From: Aliiroseovarius sp. F47248L
Lineage (GTDB): Bacteria; Pseudomonadota; Alphaproteobacteria; Rhodobacterales; Rhodobacteraceae
Reading direction: 5' to 3'
Length of the DNA stretch: 64,000 nt
Assembly: GCF_023016085.1 (NCBI RefSeq)
Contig: NZ_JALKBF010000001.1
Coordinates: forward strand, 1,178,001-1,242,000
Shown here: piece after piece, positions 42,160 through 49,529 of the stretch
Layout: each line of letters starts with the position of its first letter
Position numbering within the stretch: the stretch's first letter is position 1
Translations under genes and position numbers: made by a program
The notes under the pieces: generated by a model
The model's input: the letters and a program-made list of their open reading frames with translations, nothing else
Databases searched by the model: none
What the model was told of the DNA's origin: nothing

Positions 42160-43358
42160 TGCCTCGCCCCACGCTTGATGACATCTTTACTGAGCCAGAT
42201 GAATTTGGGTTGCTAGCGGTAAAACCGCGTGCTGCGGGCGCCCAGAATACTAATCGGGGATTGGCCGTATTGGGCGAGGTGAGCACATTCTTTGAACGAA
42301 CCGGCCATTTACCCCACCCAGATGCGGCTGATCATGAGGAGATGCGGCTCGGCACGATTTGGGAGAAGCTAAGGCAGAACCCAACAGATGAGATGTTAGC
42401 CTCTGATCGCTTGGGATTGCTTGTGGCACAGGAGGTTCCGCAAACAAATTGGCGCGAAGAGCCTCAGGAAGAGCAGATTCCAGACAGTCTTGATGACATT
42501 TTTGACGATGATGCGTTGGAACTAGATGAAGATGCTGTAACGCTTCGCCATGTAACACCATCTGCCGAGCGCCACTTGCCGGATCATCGTGCGGAATTCG
42601 TTCCGTGCACAGATTTCGATAGATATGCTGACAAGTTTGAAGAGGTGCAGTCTGCCTTAGAAGCGGGTGAGCGCAAAGCGCGGCCCGTGAAGAAATGGGC
42701 AGTGATTGAGCCAGTTGAAGGTGATTTTTTCATTCGGAATGGTTTGCTGGCGATGATCGCAGAGAAATCGGAGATGACAGCGCGCGGTGGGTCTCGAGAT
42801 CATCGCTTACGGGTCATTTTCTCTAATGGCACGGAAAGCGACCCACTCATGTCCTCTTTCCGCAAGTCGTTGAACGATGACAAAGCCTCAAGGTTTATCG
42901 AAAAAGTTGGCCTCGGGCCGTTGGATGCTGAATGGGAAGCGGATCGAGTTGGTGTCTCAGGCACGATCTATGTTGCTCGATCCTTGTCTGAGGATCCCGC
43001 GATCAAAGATCAAAGAGATATCCTCCACAAGATTGGGGTCACCAGCCAAGACGTTCGTAGGCGTGTTGCAGATGCGCGGAATGATCCTACGTTTCTCTTG
43101 GCCCCAGTGGAGGTCGTCGCCACCTTTGATCTGGAAAACCTCCCACGCGAAAAAGTGGAGCACCTTCTTCATAAGTTCTTTGAAAGAGCCAGACCGTCAG
43201 AACTCTTCATTCTGGACCGGTTCGGTAAGAAGGTGCACCCAAAAGAGTGGTTCTATGTGCTCCCAGAGCATGTGAGCCAAGCTGCCAAATTTTTGCTCAA
43301 TGGCGAACTTCACAAGTTCGCTTATGATGTGAAACAGCAGGCTATCGTAAAAAAATAG
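42159..43358 (+). CDS. GIY-YIG nuclease-domain protein (Mug113/T5orf172-like C-terminus)
   Basis: 399 residues. The first 260 residues are unassigned and contain two LDDIF motifs (residues 6-10 and 111-115). The C-terminal domain has G268-T-I-Y, K291-I-G, arginines 300-302, and the E334-H-L-L-H segment followed by KFFERAR and EWFYV. This is the order of the Mug113-type GIY-YIG fold with E334 as the likely metal ligand. The protein is the only nuclease candidate in the three-gene operon, so it is predicted to cut unmodified DNA. The ATG shares its A with the helicase TAA stop. Confidence 0.85.
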   Translation: MPRPTLDDIFTEPDEFGLLAVKPRAAGAQNTNRGLAVLGEVSTFFERTGHLPHPDAADHEEMRLGTIWEKLRQNPTDEMLASDRLGLLVAQEVPQTNWREEPQEEQIPDSLDDIFDDDALELDEDAVTLRHVTPSAERHLPDHRAEFVPCTDFDRYADKFEEVQSALEAGERKARPVKKWAVIEPVEGDFFIRNGLLAMIAEKSEMTARGGSRDHRLRVIFSNGTESDPLMSSFRKSLNDDKASRFIEKVGLGPLDAEWEADRVGVSGTIYVARSLSEDPAIKDQRDILHKIGVTSQDVRRRVADARNDPTFLLAPVEVVATFDLENLPREKVEHLLHKFFERARPSELFILDRFGKKVHPKEWFYVLPEHVSQAAKFLLNGELHKFAYDVKQQAIVKK

Positions 43359-43371
43359 CCTGCTCATGAGC

Positions 43372-44526
43372 CTATTTCACGGGCAACGGGGACGTTACAA
43401 TTGGCCACCATTCCCAGCCTTCATATTTATCCCCGCGCTCTTTGATATGAGTGTATCTCTTGATGCTGCCCCAATCTTCATGCCCGGATACTTCAGCAAC
43501 TTCATGTATTTTCAGTCCGATCTCGAATAGCCGAGAAATCCCTTCGTGGCGCAGGTCATGAAACTTTAGGTTTTCGATTCCGAGTAGTTTGCAGGCTTCG
43601 GTAAATAGCCGAGTGATTGTATCCTCATGGTAAGGGAAAATGCGCTCATCGATGCGGGGCATGGAATCGATGATCGCCATTGCTTCTTGTCTGATAGTAA
43701 GAACCTTGTCGTTACCTTCTGTTTTTCGGGGGTGCTTCAGATTGCGCACTGTGAGTTCACCATACTCGCCGTCGTAATCATCCCACAGCTGGGACAGGAT
43801 CGAACCACGGCGGTGCACCTTAAAGATCGCCGCAGGAACAATCTTATGCATTGGCACGCAACGAGGGTTTTCCTGATATCGTTTCGCGAAGTGATCCATC
43901 AGTTTGTTGAGCTCTGTGAGCGAGGGGCGACGGTCCCTTTTTGCCGATTTTGTCACGATTTTCTGGTGCCTTAAGGTGCGCATTGCTTGTTCATATTCAG
44001 CCAAGGGCATTTCAACACCGGCAATTGGCCCTCCAAACCTGATAACAGCCCCGAGAGTTACCAGGTAACCATTCACAGTTTGCGGCTTTCGGGGTTTGAA
44101 GCTGTAGTGTTCAGGGGTGTCCAGCTCGGGATCGGTAGGTCGCGCCTGAACACCATTCAGGAGGTCTGTCGCGAGGCGAACAAAATCTTCTGCTGCCAAA
44201 GTTTCCATTTCAGCTTCACCGAAAGGAAGACGCTGAAAATAGCTGAGCATTTGGGATTTTGACGATCCGAAACCGTCAGGAGAGGATTCGATGTAGTCTT
44301 GGACACATGCCGACACATCCTTTCGTCTCTTTGCATTGACCGCTCGATCGAGCGCTCCGGGCTTTTTGAGTGCTCTTTCCTGGTTCTTGAGCCAGTTTTC
44401 TGCGGCTCTTTGGGACGGGAATGTCTCCACCAAATTGAGGATGACCTTGCCTTTTTTTTTCTTGCGTAATTGCGCTGTATAGCTTGGCTTGCCGTTTTTC
44501 TTAAAGCGCTCGGTAACAGTTCCCAT
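43372..44526 (-). CDS. int: Tyrosine-type site-specific integrase (dusA-targeting)
   Basis: 384 residues. A basic N-terminal arm-binding part (TERFKKNGKPSYTAQLRKKKKGK) is followed by a core-binding domain and the catalytic domain. Visible catalytic residues: R in HRRGSILSQLWDD, H-D-L-R (HxxR box), GHEDWGS and the terminal RYTH tyrosine. The start at 44526 (MGTVTERF) follows GAAAGGAACTCTC. It lies at the right end of the element, reading inward, 275 bp from dusA. The position next to dusA and the displaced dusA start at the other end make it the integrase of this element. Confidence 0.92.
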   Translation of the reverse strand: MGTVTERFKKNGKPSYTAQLRKKKKGKVILNLVETFPSQRAAENWLKNQERALKKPGALDRAVNAKRRKDVSACVQDYIESSPDGFGSSKSQMLSYFQRLPFGEAEMETLAAEDFVRLATDLLNGVQARPTDPELDTPEHYSFKPRKPQTVNGYLVTLGAVIRFGGPIAGVEMPLAEYEQAMRTLRHQKIVTKSAKRDRRPSLTELNKLMDHFAKRYQENPRCVPMHKIVPAAIFKVHRRGSILSQLWDDYDGEYGELTVRNLKHPRKTEGNDKVLTIRQEAMAIIDSMPRIDERIFPYHEDTITRLFTEACKLLGIENLKFHDLRHEGISRLFEIGLKIHEVAEVSGHEDWGSIKRYTHIKERGDKYEGWEWWPIVTSPLPVK

Positions 44527-44713
44527 GAGAGTTCCTTTCAGTCTCGGGTTTTTCATGGCCGGGACATCGGTTCGACTGTATTTTTCAGAAGCAGGTTTGT
44601 GTAAGTTTGAGTCCTAAATCGGAGGCGATCGGGGGGAACTGGGCCAAATCGACGGCCGGGCCGTTGTCTGATTGCCCAAGAACAGTGAGGAGGTGGAAAC
44701 CGGCCCCGAAAAA

Positions 44714-44751
44714 GTGCTACACGGCGGTTTCGGTGCTACATCCTGTAGCAC
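44714..44751. repeat. Right-end TGTAGCAC cluster, candidate integrase arm sites
   Basis: GTGCTACA at 44714-44721 and 44733-44740 (minus orientation, 19 bp apart) and TGTAGCAC at 44744-44751 (plus). The last two form an inverted pair GGTGCTACA-TCC-TGTAGCACC. The same octamer is present twice at the left end. Confidence 0.7.
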
Positions 44752-44801
44752 CGCATCCAAAAACGGGGCTGAACGGGGCCGAAACGAGGAAAACGTGAAA
44801 A

Positions 44802-45833
44802 ATGGTCGATCGAAAAAACCAAGAAAAATCAGGGTTTTCCGATGTTCAGCGGGCTGCGCGTTTGAGTGTGGCGCCGATGATGGATTGGTCGGATCGCCAT
44901 TGCCGGTACTTCCACCGATTGATGACGCGCCGCGCGCTACTGTACACCGAAATGGTAACCGCGCCCGCGCTGGTACGGGGGGGAGCATTGCATCTTTTGG
45001 ACTTCAATTCTGAAGAGCATCCCGTGGCCGTGCAGCTTGGAGGCTCTGACCCGAAAGAACTGGCCGAAGCGACCAAAATTTGCGTCGCGCGCGGCTATGA
45101 CGAAATAAACCTGAATGTGGGGTGTCCGTCGGACCGGGTTCAATCGGGCACGTTTGGGGCTGTGCTTATGCGGGATGCGCCGTTGGTGGCTGCGTGTATG
45201 TCTGTTATGAAAGACGCTTCGCAAGATATTGAAGTAACAGTTAAATGCCGGATTGGTGTGGATGAGCAAAGCCCCGATGAAGTGCTGCCATACTTTCTTG
45301 AAACCGTCGCCGCCGCCGGTGTGTCGAGGTTCACAATTCATGCCCGCAAAGCGTGGCTTCAAGGGTTAAGCCCGAAAGAAAACCGGGACATCCCGCCGCT
45401 GGACTACCCTTTAGTGCATCGTATGAAAGCAGCGTTTCCGGCATTGCATTTGTCAATCAATGGCGGGATCACAACATTGGACGAGGCGCGCGCACAACTG
45501 GATGTCATGGACGGGGTGATGATCGGGCGGGCGGCCTATCACGATCCGGGCTCGGTTCTGCTGGGGGTGGATCAGGCGATCTTTGGTGACACCACGCGAC
45601 CCCGCAGCGCGCATGAGGTGGTCGAGGCGATGTATCCTTATATCGAGACGCAGCTGGCCAAGGGCGTGCGTCTGCATTCAATTACGCGCCATATGCTGGG
45701 TATTTTTACGGGACGCCCCGGAGCGCGCAAATGGCGACGCATCTTGTCCGAAGGCGCGTCGCGAGACGGGGCAGGGGTTGCGTTGCTGGCCGAGGCGCTG
45801 TCACATGTGCCAGACCACGTTCCCGCAAGCTGA
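44802..45833 (+). CDS. dusA: tRNA-dihydrouridine synthase A, 5' end rebuilt by the element
   Basis: 343 residues. The FMN-binding TIM barrel begins APMMDWSDRHCRYF, and the catalytic cysteine is in NVGCPSDRVQSGTFGAVLM. 'IHARKAWLQGLSPKENR' and 'SINGGI' are DusA-type. It reduces uridines in the D-loop of tRNA. Residues 1-25 come from element sequence: MVDRKNQEKSGFSDVQ replaces the native MSTNNDITH, while AARLSxAPMMDW is kept. GAGGAAAACGTGAAAA is the element-supplied ribosome-binding site. Expression of dusA now depends on a promoter inside the element. Confidence 0.95.
   Translation: MVDRKNQEKSGFSDVQRAARLSVAPMMDWSDRHCRYFHRLMTRRALLYTEMVTAPALVRGGALHLLDFNSEEHPVAVQLGGSDPKELAEATKICVARGYDEINLNVGCPSDRVQSGTFGAVLMRDAPLVAACMSVMKDASQDIEVTVKCRIGVDEQSPDEVLPYFLETVAAAGVSRFTIHARKAWLQGLSPKENRDIPPLDYPLVHRMKAAFPALHLSINGGITTLDEARAQLDVMDGVMIGRAAYHDPGSVLLGVDQAIFGDTTRPRSAHEVVEAMYPYIETQLAKGVRLHSITRHMLGIFTGRPGARKWRRILSEGASRDGAGVALLAEALSHVPDHVPAS
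44877..44888 (+). repeat. attR core (direct repeat with 24183-24194)
   Basis: ATGATGGATTGG inside dusA, coding for MMDW. It marks the right junction of the integrative element; sequence to the right is chromosomal dusA. Confidence 0.85.
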
Positions 45834-45841
45834 GGCGACCC

Positions 45842-46666
45842 ATGCCAGATCTGTCCTTACTTCTGCCGATGGCCGCACTTTTGCTGGTGATCGGCGCGTT
45901 TGCGGGTGTTTTGGCAGGTCTTCTGGGCGTTGGCGGAGGTATCGTGCTGGTGCCTGCGTTTTTCTATGCGTTTACGGCGCTGGGATACGCATCTGACCAG
46001 TTGATGCAAATCTGTCTGGCCACGTCGCTGGCAACGATCATCGTGACGTCACTTCGGTCTGTGCACTCGCACAATCGCAAGGGTGCGGTCGAGTGGGATA
46101 TCCTGAAGACCTGGGCACCGGGCATCGCGGTTGGCGCGGTGATCGGCGTGCTGGTTGCATCAGGTCTGCGCTCGACCGTGCTCCAGGCGATCTTTGGCGG
46201 CTTGGGGCTGGTAATCGGGGCGTATCTGGGGCTTGGCCGTGCCAATTGGCGTCTGGCCCAGGCAATGCCGACCGGATTGCGCCGTGCGATATTCTCGCCG
46301 GTTCTTGGGTTTCTGTCTGTCTTGATGGGGATCGGTGGGGGCAGCTTCGGCGTGCCCCTGATGACATTGCATGGCCGCCCGATCCATAACGCGGTGGCCA
46401 CAGCCGCGGGCTTTGGTGTTCTGATCGCCGTGCCATCGGTGCTTGGCTTCCTGTTGGTGACGATCGCGCCAGACGCGCGTCCGCCGTTTACCATCGGGGC
46501 CGTCAACTTACCCGCGTTCGCGTTGGTGGTGGCCATGACGATGTTCACCACGCCCTATGGCGTCAAGATCGCCCATGCCATGGACCCGAAACCTTTGAAA
46601 CGAGTGTTTGCCGTGTTCCTGACGTTGGTGGCTTTGAACATGTTGCGCAAAGCGCTTCTTGGCTAG
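45842..46666 (+). CDS. TauE/SafE-family membrane permease
   Basis: 274 residues with about eight membrane segments. The two family repeats begin 'GAFAGVLAGLLGVGGGIVLVPA' near residue 18 and 'LGFLSVLMGIGGGSFGVPLM' near residue 155. The family exports small sulfur or carbon anions such as sulfite and sulfoacetate. Sulfite export would suit this sulfur oxidiser, but the substrate is not visible. The start at 45842 follows GAGGCGACCC, 8 bp after dusA, so the two are probably co-transcribed. Confidence 0.85.
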   Translation: MPDLSLLLPMAALLLVIGAFAGVLAGLLGVGGGIVLVPAFFYAFTALGYASDQLMQICLATSLATIIVTSLRSVHSHNRKGAVEWDILKTWAPGIAVGAVIGVLVASGLRSTVLQAIFGGLGLVIGAYLGLGRANWRLAQAMPTGLRRAIFSPVLGFLSVLMGIGGGSFGVPLMTLHGRPIHNAVATAAGFGVLIAVPSVLGFLLVTIAPDARPPFTIGAVNLPAFALVVAMTMFTTPYGVKIAHAMDPKPLKRVFAVFLTLVALNMLRKALLG

Positions 46667-46669
46667 ACA

Positions 46670-47161
46670 TTACGCCGGACCGACTGCGCCTTCGCTCAGG
46701 AAAACCTCGATCGTTTCAGGGCGTAGGGTGCGCTTGGTCACGCCGTCCTGTTCCAGTGTCACGATCACGCTTTCCGATCCACACATCAACTCGCCATCCA
46801 CATAGGTGCCGTATTCCATCACGAACGAACTGATACGAAAGCTCTTAGTGCGGGCGGTGATCACATAGTTGTCGCCCAGATGCAGTGGTTTAAAATAACG
46901 CGCGTAGTTCGTCGCAAGCACCACTTGTGGGTCGTCATCCCTGTAGCTTGTAACGTGGACATGGGCGAAGTAAGGGATGCGGATCGACTCGAACCAACGG
47001 AAATAGGCGACGTTGTTGACGTGGTTCAACGCATCCAGCTCGTGAAACCGCACCCGGTCGGCCAACCCATAGTTCCATCCCTTCGGCACACCGACGCTTT
47101 CCAATTGCGCGGCATTTAAGGGCGTGACCAGAGGAATTTGGGCAAATGGATCAGACATCAT
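46670..47161 (-). CDS. Acyl-CoA thioesterase (4HBT hot-dog fold)
   Basis: 163 residues. 'VRFHELDALNHVNNVAYFRWFESIRIPYF' contains the catalytic-type aspartate and the HVNN motif of 4-hydroxybenzoyl-CoA-type thioesterases. A later 'EYGTYVDGELMCGSESVIVTL' is the last strand region. It likely hydrolyses a small acyl-CoA in the cytoplasm. The start is the first of two ATG codons at 47161 with AAGGTGCT upstream; the longer frame crosses toward the tRNA. It ends 3 bp from the convergent permease gene. Confidence 0.85.
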   Translation of the reverse strand: MMSDPFAQIPLVTPLNAAQLESVGVPKGWNYGLADRVRFHELDALNHVNNVAYFRWFESIRIPYFAHVHVTSYRDDDPQVVLATNYARYFKPLHLGDNYVITARTKSFRISSFVMEYGTYVDGELMCGSESVIVTLEQDGVTKRTLRPETIEVFLSEGAVGPA

Positions 47162-47219
47162 AGCACCTTGGCGTTGCGCCAGCTGCGCTGGTGTTGGCAT
47201 CCGGCAAAGAGTGGAAAAC

Positions 47220-47293
47220 TGGAGCGGGTGAAGGGAATCGAACCCTCGTCGTCAGCTTGGGAAGCTGCTGCTCTACCATTGAGCTACACCCGC
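47220..47293 (-). tRNA. tRNA-Gly (anticodon CCC)
   Basis: 74 nt including encoded CCA. The acceptor stem GCGGGTG/CACCCGC, D arm GCTC...GAGC, anticodon loop TTCCCAA and T arm AGGGTTCGATTCCCT are visible. The anticodon is CCC and the discriminator is T, as is usual for bacterial tRNA-Gly. One terminal mismatch (G-A) occurs in the anticodon stem. Confidence 0.95.
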
Positions 47294-47348
47294 GATGGGT
47301 TTTGGTTATGTCACCGGTACAAGGCCGTCAAGTGGCAGCGTGCAAGCG

Positions 47349-49391
47349 TCAACCGCGCCGCCGTCTGCGCCGTCGTCCACCGTCTTCACCTTCCCCTCCG
47401 CCGCTGTTGAAGCTGGGGTCCGGTAAGGTGACGATGCTGCGCAGGATGGGGAACGGTTCGACCGCGTTGGGCAAGGCCGAGGCATTGACGAAATGTTCCT
47501 GAAAGCGCGGCTCGACGGCGGTTTCGACCTTGTGGATGCTGCGCACGGTCTGTTCGATCTCGGCGCGTGCGGCGCGGTTCAAAAGCGCGATGCGGGCGCC
47601 CGTGCCGGCCGCGTTGCCAGCAGATGTCACCTTGTCTAGCGGGCAATCGGGGATCATCCCCAACACCATCGCGTGCTTGGCGGAGATATGCGCACCAAAA
47701 GCCCCGGCCAACACCACGCGATCCACGCTGTCAACGCCGCGCTTGTCCATCAACAGACGCGCGCCTGAATAGAGCGCCGCCTTGGCCATCTGGATGGCGC
47801 GAATATCGCCGTTGGTGACGGCAATCGGCCCATGATCGTCGTCTCCGTCCCACAGGCGATAGGAATAGGTGCGTCCGTCGGCGAAACAACGGTCGGTGCC
47901 GGTTTGCTCGGGTGATCCGACCAGCCCGCCGGCATCGACAAGCCCGGCCATGCGCATTTCAGCGATCACCTCGATGATACCGGACCCGCAGATGCCAGTG
48001 ACCCCGGTCGTCGCGATGGCGGCGTCAAAGCCCTCTTCGGTGGACCACAGGTCGGACCCGATCACCTTGAAGCGCGGCTCTTTGGTCACCGGATCAATCT
48101 CGACCCGTTCGATTGCTCCGGGGGCGGCACGTTGACCTGCGCTGATCTGTGCGCCTTCAAACGCGGGACCGGTAGGAGAAGAACACGCCATCACACCGGT
48201 CTTGTCACCCAACAAAATCTCGGCATTGGTGCCCACATCGACCACCAGCACAAGGTCTTCGGACTTGTCGGGAGCCTCGGACAATGCCACGGCTGCCGCA
48301 TCTGCGCCCACGTGACCCGCGATGCAGGGCAGGAGATAGACCCGTGCGGAGTGGTGAACCGACAGGTTCAGATCATCGGCTCGCAGGCGAAGCGCATTTG
48401 AAGTCGCCAGCGCGAAGGGTGCCTGGCCCAGCTCGAACGGATCAATCCCCAGCAGAAGATGGTGCATCACCGGGTTGCAGACCACGACCACATCCATGAT
48501 CAGGCCTTTGTCAATCTCAGCGTCCGACGCGATTTGCGTAAACAACGCGTTCAACCCTTCACGAACCGCATCGGTCATTTCCTGCGCGCCGGACGAGTTC
48601 ATCATGGAATAACTAACCCGGCTCATCAGGTCCTCGCCGAACCGGATTTGAGGGTTCATCAGGCCGGACGAGGCGACGACCTCACCCGTAGCCAGATCAC
48701 ACAAATGGGCGGCGATGGTGGTTGATCCAAGGTCGATGGCCACGCCGTATACCGCGCCTTCGTAATAGCCGGGCCACAGATGCATGATGCGGGGCGGGTT
48801 TTCTTCATCCCCCAAATGGACGGCAACGGTGACTTTCCATTCTCCTTTGCGCAGTATCGGTTGCATACCTTGCAGAATGTGCAAATCAGCCTTCACATCG
48901 TCCAGTTCCCATTGGTCGCGCAGGGCATCGACGAGCCGCTCCAAATCGCCGGACGGTTCGTGCATGTCAGGTTCTTCGACCGCGACATAAAACAGCTTGA
49001 CCAGCGGATCGAGCGTGATGTCCCGCGCCTCGGCCCGCTTGCGGACGACCTGTTTGTGCACCTGACTTTCTGGCGGGACATCAATAACCACATCGCCTTG
49101 CACCGTGGCCTGACATCCCAACCGACGACCCTTGGGCAAGCCGCGAATATCGTCATAGCGTTGTTCGACCTTGTTCCAGTCAGACAAGGCATCTTCGGCC
49201 ACTGTCACGCCGTGCTTGGAAAACTCGCCATAGCTGGGTGTGATTTGGCATTTCGAACAGATGCCCCGACCACCACAAACACTGTCTAGATCAACACCAA
49301 GTTGGCGCGCGGCGGTCAGGATCGGGGTGCCGACAGCAAATCGGCCCCGTTTACCGGAGGGGGTGAAAACGACCAATGGATCCTGTGACAT
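47349..49391 (-). CDS. RACo/RamA-like corrinoid-activation protein (ferredoxin plus DUF4445 ASKHA domain)
   Basis: 680 residues. The N-terminal [2Fe-2S] ferredoxin domain has C39, C45, C48 and C93. A linker and then the ASKHA ATPase-like domain start near residue 220 (GVAIDLGSTTIAAHLCD) and include 'VVDVGTNAEILLG'. Proteins of this type reduce inactive Co(II) corrinoid to Co(I) with ATP, reactivating B12-dependent methyltransferases. In Rhodobacterales a split methionine synthase is served by such a protein. The tail GGRRRRRRRG is unusually basic and resembles the tail of the methyltransferase at 51368. The start at 49391 follows CAAGGAATACGCGC. Confidence 0.88.
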   Translation of the reverse strand: MSQDPLVVFTPSGKRGRFAVGTPILTAARQLGVDLDSVCGGRGICSKCQITPSYGEFSKHGVTVAEDALSDWNKVEQRYDDIRGLPKGRRLGCQATVQGDVVIDVPPESQVHKQVVRKRAEARDITLDPLVKLFYVAVEEPDMHEPSGDLERLVDALRDQWELDDVKADLHILQGMQPILRKGEWKVTVAVHLGDEENPPRIMHLWPGYYEGAVYGVAIDLGSTTIAAHLCDLATGEVVASSGLMNPQIRFGEDLMSRVSYSMMNSSGAQEMTDAVREGLNALFTQIASDAEIDKGLIMDVVVVCNPVMHHLLLGIDPFELGQAPFALATSNALRLRADDLNLSVHHSARVYLLPCIAGHVGADAAAVALSEAPDKSEDLVLVVDVGTNAEILLGDKTGVMACSSPTGPAFEGAQISAGQRAAPGAIERVEIDPVTKEPRFKVIGSDLWSTEEGFDAAIATTGVTGICGSGIIEVIAEMRMAGLVDAGGLVGSPEQTGTDRCFADGRTYSYRLWDGDDDHGPIAVTNGDIRAIQMAKAALYSGARLLMDKRGVDSVDRVVLAGAFGAHISAKHAMVLGMIPDCPLDKVTSAGNAAGTGARIALLNRAARAEIEQTVRSIHKVETAVEPRFQEHFVNASALPNAVEPFPILRSIVTLPDPSFNSGGGEGEDGGRRRRRRRG

Positions 49392-49529
49392 GCGCGCGTA
49401 TTCCTTGAAGAGTTTCGCCCAATCTACGGATGCCGCCAGCAGGTGCAATGCCTGCCAGCGGCATCTTCGGGAAGGAAACGTCTTTTTCGGCGGAACCGGG
49501 GAAATCAGGCGGTTAACAAGAGCATGGTA

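Larger units (their letters stand above)
24183..44888. mobile_element. ~20.7 kb mobilisable integrative element inserted in dusA
   Basis: The element is bounded by the 12-bp direct repeat ATGATGGATTGG, within the displaced dusA start on the left (24183-24194) and within intact dusA on the right (44877-44888). A tyrosine integrase lies at the right end facing away from dusA. TGTAGCAC repeats lie just inside both ends. Cargo: amino-acid racemase/transport cassette, two PrtN-type regulators, primase/RepB-like, KfrA-like, relaxase, candidate oriT and TraD-like genes, PemK/MazF-like protein, and the methylase-helicase-GIY-YIG unit. No type IV secretion genes are present, so it would need a helper for transfer. 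dusA is a documented insertion site for integrative elements and prophages. Confidence 0.88.
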
